Shown: positions 1-42,763 of the stretch, piece by piece
Layout of the letters: each line of letters begins with the position of its first letter
Numbering within the stretch: position 1 is the first letter of the stretch
From: Ecdyonurus torrentis
Lineage: Eukaryota > Arthropoda > Insecta > Ephemeroptera > Heptageniidae
NCBI GenBank assembly: GCA_949318235.1
Contig: OX439128.1
Span: forward strand, 52,798,505-52,862,504
Reading direction: 5' to 3'
DNA: 64,000 nt
The notes under the pieces: model-generated
What the model was told of the DNA's origin: nothing
Database searches by the model: none
The model's input: only the letters and a program-made list of their open reading frames with translations
Program-made: the position numbers and the translations under genes

Positions 1-56
1 CCAGATCGAATATGTGACAATATTCGATTTTACTTTCTTTTCTTTTCTTTTCTTTT

Positions 57-269
57 CATTCATTCATTCATTCATTCATTCATTCATTCATTCATTCATT
101 CATTCATTCATTCATTCATTCATTCATTCATTCATTCATTCATTCATTCATTCATTCATTCATTCATTCATTCATTCATTCATTCATTCATTCATTCATT
201 CATTCATTCATTCATTCATTCATTCATTCATTCATTCATTCATTCATTCATTCATTCATTCATTCATTC
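57..269. repeat. (CATT)n microsatellite
   Basis: About 53 near-perfect tetranucleotide units. It reads open in a frame as Ser-Phe-Ile-His repeats, which is an artefact. Confidence 0.98.
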
Positions 270-275
270 TCATCT

Positions 276-452
276 CTTCCTTTCCTTTCCTTTCCTTTCC
301 TTTCCTTTCCTTTCCTTTCCTTTCCTTTCCTTTCCTTTCCTTTCCTTTCCTTTCCTTTCCTTTCCTTTCCTTTCCTTTCCTTTCCTTTCCTTTCCTTTCC
401 TTTCCTTTCCTTTCCTTTCCTTTCCTTTCCTTTCCTTTCCTTTCCTTTCCTT
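276..452. repeat. (TTTCC)n microsatellite
   Basis: Thirty-odd perfect pentanucleotide units follow almost directly on the CATT array, followed by a short CT run and a TAA run. Confidence 0.98.
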
Positions 453-1670
453 CTCTCTCTCTAATAATAATAAAAAAAAGTTTACATTATGCTATAGTTA
501 GATAATACTAAAGTTAGATAGTACAATATAATAAGGTATATAGATAGTAAAATAAAAGTCTCGATGTTTGGATACAGTACTGTACATATTTATTGATTGA
601 TTTTATTAACAAATGCAGTCCATACTATACAGAAAGCCACAAACACAAATCAATTAATTATATTTAATATTACTACACTGTACAATATTTAGTATTAACA
701 TCCATTTTGATAACTTGCTGAGTGAAAATGTAAACACCAGTTTATGTAAAAGAAATCACAAAAAAAGTTGATTAAAAAACATACAAACAAATGCAAGACA
801 GACAATACATTTCAATTGACGACGGTTCATTGCAACAATGTTAACTTTATATTTGAATGGAAGATTTGACTGTGTGAGGGTTACAAAATAACAATAAGAT
901 CGGAAGGAAATCTAGGCCCCGCTCTGACTTGGTTTATTTTTATTTAGTGGGGGTCATTTTGTTAATGTTTATCGTGTATAAAATCTATCTTTTTTTATTA
1001 TTAATTTGTTTTATCAACATTTCTCAAAAACTTTATATGGCTTTTGTTTAAAACCTCTCCGCGACGTGGCCAAAATCACGATGTACAAGTGCCGAATTTT
1101 GGATCTTGCCAAAAACGCAAAACCTCTCCGCGACGTGGTCACTTATTTTGGCCAATGAGCGAATTCGGCAATGGTTGCCAACAGATGCATCTTTCTTGCA
1201 TTCTGAGCTTTCATTTAATATCTAATCTAAAAAAACTAACTTTTTAATTTTCAAATAGTATGCTTCATTAAAAGCTCATAATTTTTGGGCAGTAAAAACC
1301 AACATACGTTACATTTTTTTTTTTTTTTTGAAATTGTTGTACAATATATCAAACCACTCCCCTCCGCCAGTTTTTGTTATATCATGACATTAAAGGGAAA
1401 TCTTTAATATTTTACAATGAGAAATTCCACTAATAAGACCCACATTATTTTGTGTTATTTTAATTACGATAAACAGCGAACAATCCCCCACTACATCTAA
1501 ACATCCAGAACGAGGCTAGATTTAAAGAAAATACAATAAAGAGATTCACTTCCACACAAAATCCATATTATTATACAATAAATGTCACATATCAAATATT
1601 ACTGCGAAGTCTGCTCTATTTAGTGCTAAGCCTTGAGCAAAGATTAAGATACAATAAATCACCGCGATCC
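453..1670. other. Gene-free AT-rich stretch with a 17-bp twin motif
   Basis: No gene or MITE was recognised. The motif ACCTCTCCGCGACGTGG occurs twice (1053-1069 and 1122-1138), GC-rich in an AT-rich setting. Confidence 0.6.
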
Positions 1671-2100
1671 TCGCTATTTTCTCTGGTTTTTAGCAACAAA
1701 TTGGACTTCATATATACACAGAAGATAGAGGCAGTGATGATTATTTCTCACATATATCTGAAATTATAAAACAATGGATCTTATCGGTTTAGCGCGCGGG
1801 GAAAGCTAAGGGTCCCCTAATTTAACCTTACGCTTATGACAGAAAAACACGTTTTTTTGCGATTTTTAAGAAATCTACACTCCACTGATTTCGTAGAAAT
1901 TTAAATGAGAAATACTAGAGATACTTTTACGTGTTTTAAAAGCTTCAATAAAAATTTGTTAACCGATAATCTCCATTAAATGACGCTATGATTGACCCTC
2001 TCTATTTTCTCTGGTTGTTAGCAACACATTGGACTTTATATATACACAGAAGATAGAGGCAGTGATGATTATTTTCCTCATATTTGAGATTATAAAACAA
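1671..2100. repeat. Pair of about 103-bp direct repeats flanking a short hairpin-ended element
   Basis: 1671-1774 and 1998-2100 are about 90% alike (shared CTATTTTCTCTGG and ACACAGAAGATAGAGGCAGT). The spacer 1773-1975 is a MITE with tips GGATCTTATCGGTTTA and, inverted, GGAGATTATCGGTTAA. Confidence 0.75.
1773..1975. mobile_element. MITE, TIR GGAGCTTATCGGTTTA family
   Basis: Inverted ends of about 16 bp; relatives at 18410-18655 and, degraded, at 21708-21880. Confidence 0.65.
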
Positions 2101-2203
2101 CATTTAAAAAAACAAAATGCAATACCCAATCCTGAGAAACAAAGACCAAAAAATTATTTTTACAATATATAATATGTATATTATGTGTGTGCATATATAT
2201 ATG

Positions 2204-2363
2204 TAAAATCTCGATTTTATGAAGTTTGATTTTAAGATTTTCTCGATATTATGAAGTCATTTTTTAGGTGCCAGCCATTGAGTTACAATGTTAATAAACT
2301 ACATTTTATGAAGTGATCATTTTATTGGGTTCCTTGCAACTTCATAAAATCGAGTAATTACTG
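2204..2363. mobile_element. Pogo/Tigger-like MITE
   Basis: The right end, inverted, reads CAGTAATTACTCGATTTTAT and the left arm AAATCTCGATTTTATGAAG; TA flanks the CAGT tip. CAGT tips with TA target sites fit the Tc1/mariner-pogo group. Confidence 0.6.
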
Positions 2364-2382
2364 TATAATAAGTGCATATATG

Positions 2383-2692
2383 GAAGGCATCAAACATGCA
2401 AAATAAAAACAAAAAAATTGCATAATATCCTAACGTACCTATGTAAATATCAATGTTGATTTGGGCAGAGTCATTGATTTCTAACTTATTTTTCATTCTT
2501 AAAAAGATAGATGCCGATTATGTTGTCAAAACTTGCATGTTTCTGCAAGCGTGGACCTGTGACGTCACTTTCTGCCTTTTTATGAATGTAAAATAAATTA
2601 GAAATCAATGACGTTGGCCATATCAACGTTGATATTTAGATATATTACAATATTAGACAATTTTTTTGAAGGTGTTCTATACCTTTAATAAT
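2383..2692. mobile_element. MITE family C (palindromic)
   Basis: Long hairpin whose arms contain TAATATCCTAACGTACCT and AATCAATGAC; the right tip ends TTCTATACCTTTAA. Contains TGACGTCA at 2560. Other copies at 18810, 32670, 50388 and 56555. Confidence 0.8.
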
Positions 2693-3208
2693 GATACAGT
2701 GTGAATTAAAAGTAATGAAAATGAATCAATATAGGATAAACATAAAAACCTCAACATTGATAAAAATAAATTCCAAAGTCGTATATTGAATATAATGACT
2801 ATATATGTACATATTAAATATTCAGCAACTTAAAATTATGTTAGAAAACAACAAAATACAAAAGGACTTTTTAATAATAAAAAAAAGTGTTAATTTTTTT
2901 AAAAAACGTGGTTAAAAAAGTAAGATATATAAAAAAAGCATTAAAAATATTAAAGTTTCAATTGAGTGCTGCATCAGATCAGTTTAATACTCTTATTTCA
3001 TTCTATTCCGTACTCTATACATACTATACAACATACATACACACAGCAAAGCAAACACTGATACAGCATCATAATGTACAAAAATAAAATTTAATAACAA
3101 CGACGTGCACAGTTTTTACAAAATATGAGATAAAAGTGACTTTGCATAAGTGAGGTTTACTGAACATACTGCTAGCATAACATGCATAACAAAGTGCTAG
3201 CTACTGTC

Positions 3209-3549
3209 TTAAAGGAATAGACCAGAGAAAAAAATAAGCATTTATATCACAAAACACTTGATGGGACTTACATAAATAACTTTAGTTTGTCTCAAAACCC
3301 AACAGTAGCCCCGTAGCAGTGATCAGAAATTTAGATTTATGCAACCCGCACAATATTTTCATTCTAATTTTTGCATGTTTTTGACGTCATAAACATGAAT
3401 TTTCATGCAAATTGCATACTTTACAGTATTTTCACGCTCTCTCGTGGAACTACATTAACATTCTGGTAAAAATTGTCATAAGTTTTGAAGATCCCATTTC
3501 GTGTTTATTCATTAAAAAGCACATGTTGTTTTATGTGGTCTATGGCTTA
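3209..3549. mobile_element. MITE family B
   Basis: Tip TTAAAGGAATAGACCA against inverted TTAAGCCATAGACCA; core with CTTGATGGGACTTACATAAA. TGACGTCA at 3382. Other copies at 13215, 21087, 25322, 35890, 46305 and 52652. Confidence 0.8.
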
Positions 3550-3683
3550 AACATTTAACATGCTTTCTTATGGAGCAATAAAGCAGCTGTAACTGAGATT
3601 AGAAATTTTCTCAATTCTGAAATTTTTAATGCAGCTTACTGAGCTTCAAAGCTTTGGTTTTTCTGAATTTTAAGTCAATTGGA

Positions 3684-3732
<49 letters not shown>

Positions 3733-3856
3733 GTAGATTGAAATCTAGGAAAACAAAAGCTTTGAGGCTTAGTAAGCTACATAACAAATTTCAGTACCAT
3801 AACTTCAGTTAATAGCTGCTTCATTGCTCCATAAAAAAGCATGTTAAATGTTTAAG
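3545..3856. mobile_element. Palindromic MITE with a T41 loop
   Basis: The arms CTTAAACATTTAACATGC...and the inverted copy at 3837-3856 face each other across a run of about 41 T (3688-3728). It overlaps the end of the family B copy. Single arms recur at 10862 and 23385. Confidence 0.8.
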
Positions 3857-4766
3857 ACAGCACTATGTTAATATTGTTTCATTGCCTGTAGCTATTTCCT
3901 CAGTAAAATTCACTTTTGCAAGTCATTTATTGAACAATTAAAATTAAACAATAAGGCAAGTATATGACTCATTTGTGGGTGGGGTGGGGGAGGGGAAAAT
4001 ATGTACAGGATATTGCCAGGACTTATTTTGTAACTTACTTCCCATGGCTTGCAGAAATATGACTGATGTTGTGGCAATTCTACATACTTATACTACACTC
4101 CTGTTTTTTTTGGGTACAGTAATTTAATTTTCTATATTACGTGCTTTAATTTTAAAAGCTCAATTTTTCCTTTTTATGTGTTGTCACTCCAGTAAGTCAT
4201 ATTTGATGAATGTAAATAAAAATTATTTATATATATAAAAAAAAAAAAAAAAAAAAAAAACTTGAACATTTTCTGGGGTAAATAAGGGGTGCGAAGAGAG
4301 AATGGTATCATTAAAGGATGGTTAAAACATCAAAGTTTTCACTGCGTTTTCAGGAAAGAAAAAAAAAAAAAAAAAAAAAAAAAAAGGAAAGCGCACTTTT
4401 TAAAGTTTTTTGCACGTTACAAGAAAATGACCCAATGTATTTCAATTCTTAAAACAGTTTTAAAATTGCCATAAAAAGGGTTACAATTTGATATAAAGAA
4501 AGTTTCTACTATCTTAACTTTTCATATTTTAACTGACGTTTAAAATCAATATATATATATTTCTCATAAACACGCTGTCTATCCTTGCAAAGAACATGAG
4601 TTGACATGTTAACTACGACCACCCCAAACAAACAGGCTGTTATTTACATTTATATATATGTACATACATCACACGACATGACATGGCACTACAGAACACA
4701 AATCAACGTTGCTCCGCTCTATTGGCCGATGTCCACTTCACCTTGAAAAAAAAATTCAGATCGACC

Positions 4767-4801
<35 letters not shown>

Positions 4802-5082
4802 CCAATATTTTTTTCATGTCATTTACCACAAAAAAAATATTTCAAGGTCAAATGGACATTGGATAGTACAACGACAAAATATTAGAGAGCAAGCTCCTAG
4901 CTTCTTTATTGCACTTACTAACCAAGCTTCACTGTCTACTACAATTTAATTAACTATCTCGGAAGTATGTAGTAATTTTAAGTTAAACTGTTTAAAAAGT
5001 AGAAATTAGTCATGCTTATATATAGACATGCAAGAATACTAACATGTTGGCAGGTGAGCTATAGCATCTCTCACTGCAACTT

Positions 5083-5130
<48 letters not shown>

Positions 5131-5339
5131 AAGCTTTGAGAATGTAATTTTAAAATTGTGCTAGGGCTTAATTTTACATAACTGTTCACACAATACAATC
5201 CTTTCTTCACTTGACCACTTTTAACATTCAAATTTCTTGCAGTTTTGGGCTGGAGTTTAGGAAAAAGTTAAGAATTATTTAAAAATAAGACAGACGTTAT
5301 GCATATATACAGCACAATTTTCTGGCTGGAAATCAAAGT
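3857..5339. other. Gene-free stretch with four long homopolymer runs
   Basis: No coding signal. Runs of A or T of about 20-44 bases lie near 4240, 4360, 4770 and 5085; short open frames here arise from them. Confidence 0.6.
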
Positions 5340-5776
5340 GTCAGTCAACAATGGCTTTTTTAACAATGACCATCGTGTTATTAAACCTCCCAAAAACGCG
5401 ATCTTAAAATTGTAATCATTAATGCGCTGAGAGCAAAAGCCGTTTAGTGACGTAGAACCTACGTCACAGCTACAACTTGCTCTCAAGCTAGCTTGGTGCC
5501 AGCTGGAGTTCCTCTTATTTTTGTTCTCGCTACTTGATGTAATATTTGACGTATATAAAATGATTTCACGTCTACAGATATGCAGTAAAATAATTTATGC
5601 AAAAATAAGAGGAACTCCAGCTGGCGCCAAGCTAGCGTGAGAGCAAGTTGTAGCTGTGACGTAGGTTCTAAGTCAATAAACGGCTTTTGCTCTCAGCACA
5701 TTATCAATTAAAATTTTAAGATCGCGATTTCGGGAGGTTTAATACCACGATGATCACTGTTAAATTGTTGACTTAC
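5340..5776. mobile_element. Large palindromic MITE (family P)
   Basis: The left arm (CATCGTGTTATTAAACCTCC ... GCTGAGAGCAAAAGCCG ... ACAACTTGCTCTCA) is mirrored from about 5598 to 5776. Copies at 12285-12661 and, partial, 11130-11350. Confidence 0.85.
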
Positions 5777-6067
5777 ACTTTAAATATTAAAAGTTTTCAA
5801 TTTTTACCATACACATTTTTTTTTCAAATGCAACAATTCAAAACTGAATGACAATTTGAGATTTACGTACATGCTACTAAAAAATATTAATTATAATTTT
5901 GATTTTGTGATAAATATTTTTATAATTTGTTCATTATCAATAAAATTTATGATAAAATTTTTAACCATTCATTAGCAACATTTTTAATTAGTCAGTCACA
6001 TTAAAGTTTAACAATCTATCTCTCCTCCATCATTCATAACTCTCGTTCATATATTTATATCTGGGTG

Positions 6068-6197
6068 ATTTTACACTTGTGCTACTGTACACTTCCCCAA
6101 GATAAATCTGACCAGTCGCGTTAAAGTCTCCTCATATATTTAACATTTGGATACATGAATGCTGCGGTCAGATTTATCTGGGGGGAGTGTACATAAT
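6068..6197. mobile_element. Short palindromic MITE
   Basis: Arms share GTACACT...CC(A/C)AGATAAATCTGACC; a second copy is at 41838-41947. Confidence 0.7.
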
Positions 6198-6318
6198 AAA
6201 ACATACATATACATACAAAAAATTAAAAATTATAAAAAGTTAACAGATCCAGAAGTCTTGTACGTCAAGTGCTTAGAAAAGTAATTGATCAAAGTTATAA
6301 GATGACAGAAATGTGTGA

Positions 6319-6581
6319 GAATTATTAGAGAACTTTACCAGAGAAGCGACAACTTCATGTTTTAGGCACACCTGTAATACATCTGTTTTGAAAGTCCCGC
6401 TAAAAGTACCCAAACTTTAAAGCTAAATGATTGGCTACCCACAAATTTGGAGCTTTTTCATTGGCTAAGAGTATTTTAACTGTCATTTAAGTTTAGGTAC
6501 TTTTAGTGGGACTTTCAAATTTGCAGGTCTGCCTATAACAAAAGGTTGTCGCTTCTCTGTTCAGGTTCTCCAATAATTATC
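6319..6581. mobile_element. Palindromic MITE
   Basis: Arms include CAGAGAAGCGACAAC and GAAAGTCCCGCTAAAAGTAC with inverted partners at 6490-6581. Single copy in the window. Confidence 0.7.
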
Positions 6582-6727
6582 AATGTAATCATAGTGCATG
6601 GTTTGCCACAATACACGTTGTCTTTTTAGTGAAGGGGAACAAAAATATTTCATTTTGCAACTATGAGTTACTATTTCTTGATTTTTTTTTTTTTGGGTGC
6701 TTACTTTATGATTAGAAAATCTATCAT

Positions 6728-6892
6728 ATTGACTATTAAAGAAACAACTATTTTGAGGACGACTATAAGCGATTTTGCTCACATTAGATTCTATTTTGAC
6801 GTACTGCGCATGCGTAGTAAGTAGAAACAGAAGCAGGTGCGTCCAAAATCGCTTATAGTAAGCTTCAAAACAGTTGCTCCTTTATTAGTCAA
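6728..6892. mobile_element. MITE family N (NRF-1-like centre)
   Basis: Tips TTGACTATTAAAGAAACAAC and, inverted, TTGACTAATAAAGGAGCAAC; the hairpin centre is TGCGCATGCG (6805-6814). Copies at 40878-41203 and 61857-62023. Confidence 0.85.
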
Positions 6893-7514
6893 TAAAAAAA
6901 AAAATAAAAAAAAAAATAATTTCAACGATGTAGTTTTTGTATAAAAAAATCATTTTCATTGATGTCTGGCAATTTGGTTATGTACATATCTTGAAAAGAT
7001 GACAATTTTTGAAAAATATCAAAAGAAAGATAAAAAAAAAAAAAAAACTTCATTTATACACGGGGTAAAAAAAGAGACAAACTTCTTGTACAGAACATAA
7101 TTCCGCACTCATACAACATAATATTTTGACTTCAGATTCACTTCTGTTATTAAAGAACAGTCTCTACTTTGCATGCAAGACTTGAGAAGTTGTTGCTGAT
7201 GATGTTGTGATTCACATGCTGCAGTACAGACGTAGGTAGGTGTGCGTCATTGAGAGGGAGAGAGGGAGGGAGAGGCTAGAGATCAGCCACTACACTTAAC
7301 ATCTTCATTACAAAATCTTGTGCAAAGTTTCACAATGTTTTCACGTGTATGTATCGTACAAACCAATGCTCACTAAACATTGGCATTGCCATTATACATA
7401 AACAGCTTTCTCATAACAGTGCAAATTTGTCATGCCAACTTGAACCATAAGTCATAGAACTCATAGTCACATCACAAATTTTCTCTGATATGAGAAAGCT
7501 GTTTCATCTTAACC

Positions 7515-7822
7515 AATATATCGTCCTGGTCACATCATAAGGGCTATCTCCAGTGATCAGCAAATTGCTTTCAGACTTATCTGCATTGATCAACAATTTT
7601 AGGCTGTATCTACATTGACCAATAAAATTAAAATTTATGGCATTTCTCCAGTGATCAGCAAATTGTCTTAAGACCTATCTACATTGATCAACAATTTTAG
7701 GGCTTAACTCCAGTGATCAGCAAATTTAGAGCGTAATCTCCTACATGTTCAGTGGAGATACAAAGTGAATTGCTGATCAATGTAGATACGCCCTTATGAC
7801 GTGACCAGGACGATATGGTATG
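7515..7822. mobile_element. Palindromic MITE downstream of APPBP2
   Basis: Tips ATATCGTCCTGGTCAC with an inverted partner at 7800-7822; the interior carries repeated GATCAGCAAATT and ATTGATCAACAATTTTAG units. Confidence 0.8.
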
Positions 7823-7934
7823 AAAACATTAGCAAACTATGTACAAGCTTTGCCAAGCATATATTACATTGAGTGTCCACGACACACTCACCACTACGTG
7901 TCACACAGTCACTTGACGACGTACGTTACTATAT

Positions 7935-38915
<30,981 letters not shown>

Positions 38916-39540
38916 TTTATTATAAAACTCCGCTTTAAATTTTTTATTTTATTTTTATTGTATTTTTGCTGGTTGTTTATCGAAGCCAGCTGACAAACTG
39001 ATTTAGCATTTCTTAAAATTTAAGATATTCACAGATATTTTATTGTTAATCAATAATATGTTAGTTTTTACTTAATGTTCATTAATAATATGGATAAAAC
39101 TATGAATGCAGCTGTCAATATTTCACTGAGAAATCAACAAACAATATCAACCTCTCTCTCTCTTCTTACTACTACGCACAGCACAGCACAGCAACCAAAA
39201 CCTAAAACCAGCTGAATTTTTTTTATTTCTCTTTACTCGCTTCCCCTCTTTTTCTTTTAAATTAAATCCCCCTTTACGATTCCCCTCTCGGCCCAACTTG
39301 TTTCGCGTTGAACTTAGAAAGTTAAAAGTTTTAATTTTCTGCGACAAAACAAAATTAACTTATTAAATTATATTCTAGCTTTAATTTTGATCGTGACATT
39401 TATTGCAAATAATTTTAATTAATTTACACATTTCCCAAAGTTGTTGCCATGTTAATTGTTTACACGGGTCACGTGACATCAGTACTGGTCTGTGATTGGG
39501 TGATTGAGCTTGTCAACCAGCGAGTCACCGGTCTGCAAAT
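38916..39540 (-). promoter_or_regulatory. Presumed APPBP2 promoter / 5' UTR region
   Basis: This is the first 600 bp upstream of the ATG and is free of recognisable MITEs, unlike the surroundings. It holds a CT-rich tract (39153-39172), a CACGTG E-box near 39470 and an ATTGG (CCAAT on the minus strand) near 39497, and is less AT-skewed than the flanks. No TATA box can be assigned. Promoter status is inferred from position only. Confidence 0.4.
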
Positions 39541-39567
39541 AACCACACGGCAACACAAAAACATCAC

Positions 39568-39854
39568 AAAGGGTGTATGCACATGACGTCATATTTATTG
39601 CGCTTGGAGGCCATACTGGAGTAATGAATAACATTGCTCAGAATACCGACAAACTTCGTTTCAGGCATTTTTCTTTGGAAAATCTGTCTATTTTTTGTTA
39701 TATTGTTATATAATATTTTTCTCACATACTTGAGATACTAATTCCACAGTATAATGTTTTTAAACTGGCAAAATTAGTTATTTTCCTATGCCATCCATGT
39801 TATTCAGTGATCCAACATGGCGTCAACTTTAACATGAATGCATACACCCTATAG
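39568..39854. mobile_element. MITE family A copy 5' of APPBP2, inverted
   Basis: AAGGGTGTATGCACATGACG left, ATACACCCTATAG right; CRE at 39584, about 670 bp upstream of the start codon. Confidence 0.88.
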
Positions 39855-40110
39855 GGTGTTTGCATTCATAACAGAAGACGCCATATGTGAGCACTAAATT
39901 GCATTAGCTGGTATAGGAAAATTACAAACTTCGCAAGTTTAAAAATACGTATGCTGAGCAATATTTTTACAAGAGCATTTTGATGCTATTATAATAGGTT
40001 TTAAATAATAATTTATATAAAAAAAATAAATAAAAATAGCTCGCCTATAAATGCTGATCAATATGTAATTAATTGCTCAAGTAAAATTGCGCACGAAAAT
40101 TTTATTAAAG
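39848..40110. mobile_element. MITE family A copy, head to head with the previous one
   Basis: TATAGGGTGTTTGCATTCAT, GCACTAAATTGCATTAGCTG; the right part decays. Confidence 0.75.
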
Positions 40111-40161
40111 TAAAAGAGCACCCTTTATTGATTCTTATCATTTTAATTTACACTGTAATTA

Positions 40162-40162
<1 letters not shown>

Positions 40163-40226
<64 letters not shown>
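40163..40226. repeat. (GA)n microsatellite
   Basis: About 31 perfect units between the genes. Confidence 0.97.
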
Positions 40227-40229
<3 letters not shown>

Positions 40230-40877
40230 GATAAGGTGAAAAAATATTTAAAGAATAAAACCATTTTTATTAATTTTCATTTTTATTAAATAATTAATTT
40301 AAAAAAAAAGCGGAAGTTGAGCACTAAAAAATAAACAAATTAAAATTGATGTTTTATTTTTAGATTATATCGCACCCAATAATACTTAATAATTACATAC
40401 ATTTTTTTTACTATAATAATAATTTAACAAAGAATCAAAATTATTGAAGCAGCTATATATAGAAATTGTGCAATATTACATGAAATATTAAAATTAGACA
40501 GAGAAAAGTTTTATTAGAGATATTTATAAATATTTATAAATTTGAAATACATACAGACAGATTAAGTTTGCCTACAAGCTACATTTGTTCTCTACTTCAT
40601 AAGCATATTACGACATGGCTAAAAATCTACTTTTTCATTATTTTAAAGCAATGTTTAAAGTTTTTACAAAATGTCCTATCAATTGACGACATTAATTACT
40701 ATTAATTACTGTTATTGCATTGCATTGCATCATTTGCATCATTTTTAATGGAGCAAATGAAAAATTGTCTTATACTTTTTTCTTTGCTTGAAAAAAACAC
40801 TTGACGATTAACCTCCAAATTGGCAGTTTTTTTTTTAATTTTTTTTTTTTTTTAATTTGCATCATAAGATATTGCAT

Positions 40878-41203
40878 TGACTAGTAAAGGAACAACGGTT
40901 TTGAGGCCGACTAAAAAAGGCCGAAGCAGCCGTCAATCGCTGCCTGAGCGATAACCGTGCGACAACTATCGCTGGTTCCCGATTGGCTTAGCACAAAACA
41001 CTAGAACAATCCTAACTCTAGCGCACTCTAATGGTCCTTGTCGCAAAAAAACCGACTGACGGCTGCGTCGGGCTTAAGCGATTTCGGTCACATCAGCTTC
41101 CGTTTCTCCTTACTACGCATGTGCAGTAAGTCAAAACGGAAGCGGATGTGAGCGAAATTGCTTATAGTCGGCCTCAAAACAGTTGTTCCTTAATTAGTCA
41201 ATT
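40878..41203. mobile_element. MITE family N copy carrying a nested hairpin
   Basis: Outer tips TTGACTAGTAAAGGAACAAC and the inverse. An inner insertion of about 150 bp (40921-41072) has its own tips CCGAAGCAGCCGTCAATCG and, inverted, CCGACGCAGCCGTCAGTCG. Confidence 0.8.
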
Positions 41204-41624
41204 GACTTTAAAATCATGGTATACTAAATTTCAAATTAATTTGTCCTTCAGTTTTTTATATGAGAAAAAATAACATGGGAAATAAATACGTCCTATGCTA
41301 TGTAATTTTTTGACCCCACATAACCAATGGACATAACCAATTTGAAATTTAGTACACTGTTATTGAAGCCAATGCAATGTTATGTTATTTTTAAAAAAAA
41401 AGTTATTGACTAAAAAAAAAAAAAAATAATAAAAAAAAAAAAAAAAAAAAAAAAATCGCCTACTTATTTTACCATTTAAATATTTCTGACCTTACTAAAA
41501 AGAAAAGTTAGCACTGTATGATCACATTAAGTATCCAACAATGAAAACAGTAATAATGAAAGTGGTCAATTGATGTCTCATAACAGCAGAAATAGCAATA
41601 ACATCAGACATTGATATGCACACA

Positions 41625-41735
41625 CAAAAATAAACAGTAATAATTATGCTGGCAACATTTGTGCTCTACAATATAGCAAGTGTTCAATGTAGCATAAATT
41701 ACGTACGTTATTTTATACCTGTGCACAATTGAAAG
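41625..41735. mobile_element. MITE family F fragment
   Basis: AAATAAACAGTAATAATTAT, ACAATATAGCAAGTGTTC and TTACGTACGTTATTT. Confidence 0.45.
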
Positions 41736-41837
41736 ATCGCATGGCGGAATGTTTGTATGTTTTGCTAGATCAGTAGATAGCAGATAAATAGACCTACACA
41801 CAGAGATATATGACCTTGCAAAGGTCAAATAGACATT

Positions 41838-41947
41838 GTACACTACTCCCAAATAAATCTGACCACTTGTTTTAGAGTTTCCTCATATATTTAACATTTA
41901 GAGATAAACACTTTGGTCAGATTTATTTGGGAGAGGAGTGTACGTAC
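41838..41947. mobile_element. Short palindromic MITE, second copy of 6068-6197
   Basis: GTACACTACTCCCAAATAAA left and its inverse right; CATATATTTAACATTT in the loop as at 6068. Confidence 0.8.
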
Positions 41948-42354
41948 ACTGGGCAATTTCCAGGAGAGAAGTACGTCCTCACATATTTAAGGCTCTGCAA
42001 TCTATTCACAATCTTATAGTTGCCTATATGTATAGCCTTTGTTACGTAGTAAAGCTAAATGTGTGCTGGTAACCATGGTAACCACTTCTCTACCTCCTTC
42101 ATGTACACTTGCCAAGTAAGTAAACATTACGTATCTTCATACTCTACTTATCAGTCAAACCTTTAAGCTGTACAAAGTCTTAGAAATATATTTTATTTAG
42201 TATTGATGTTGTTGAGACTAAACGTCACTTCTACTTTTAGCGTTTTTGTTTACTTTCACACATCTACGTTTATCACGATAGCCGTAGAAACACACATTTA
42301 CATTTATCACGTCAAACAGGTAAAAAAAAAACACTCCTACACCTCTTTTCCTAT

Positions 42355-42480
42355 GTACAGCTCTGGCCAAAAGTTTCCGAACAAGGCAGCGGCGGCCGCA
42401 GCGTTTTCTCATAAAGATAGCATAGGGTGGTTGAGAGTTGCCTATGCAAATCGTTCGGGAACTTTAGGCCAGAGCTGTAC
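42355..42480. mobile_element. Nested MITE, GTACAGCTCTGGCC family
   Basis: GTACAGCTCTGGCCAAAAGT left and GGCCAGAGCTGTAC right; centre AAAGATAGCATAGGGTGG as at 11016. Confidence 0.85.
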
Positions 42481-42533
42481 TAGTTTTTTTTTTTTTTTAT
42501 CTGTTGTCTCGATAAATGTAGATGCGTGTTTCC

Positions 42534-42678
42534 AGGGGCGTATTCAGGATTTTGCAACGGGAGGGGTCCATCCTATAGTGAGCATTGGCAAGGGGGTTGT
42601 TGCACCCCTTTGCCTATGCTTTTTTTAGACCTGACGAGAGGTGTCCGAACCCCAAAAACACCCCCCTGAATATGCCCA
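42534..42678. mobile_element. Nested MITE, AGGGGCGTATTCAGG family
   Basis: AGGGGCGTATTCAGGATTTT left and, inverted, GGGCATATTCAGGGGGGTG right. Confidence 0.8.
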
Positions 42679-42763
42679 TGCGAGTTTCTATGGCTATCGC
42701 GATAAAGGTAGATGTATGTAAGTAAGCAAACCAGCTAAAAGTAGAAGTGACCGTTAGCCACAA

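Larger units (their letters stand above)
42207..42763. mobile_element. Large hairpin element interrupted by two smaller MITEs
   Basis: Outer arms ACTTCTACTTTTAGC ... TTTATCACGATAGCCGTAG left and CTATGGCTATCGCGATAAAG ... AGCTAAAAGTAGAAGTGAC right. Inside lie 42355-42480 and 42534-42678, each with its own TIRs. Confidence 0.75.

Noticed and set aside
14..505. 163-codon open frame reading SFIH and PFLS repeats
   Set aside because: It is the translation of two adjoining microsatellites.
42203..42628. 141-codon plus-strand open frame
   Set aside because: It runs through three stacked MITEs and has no recognisable protein motif.
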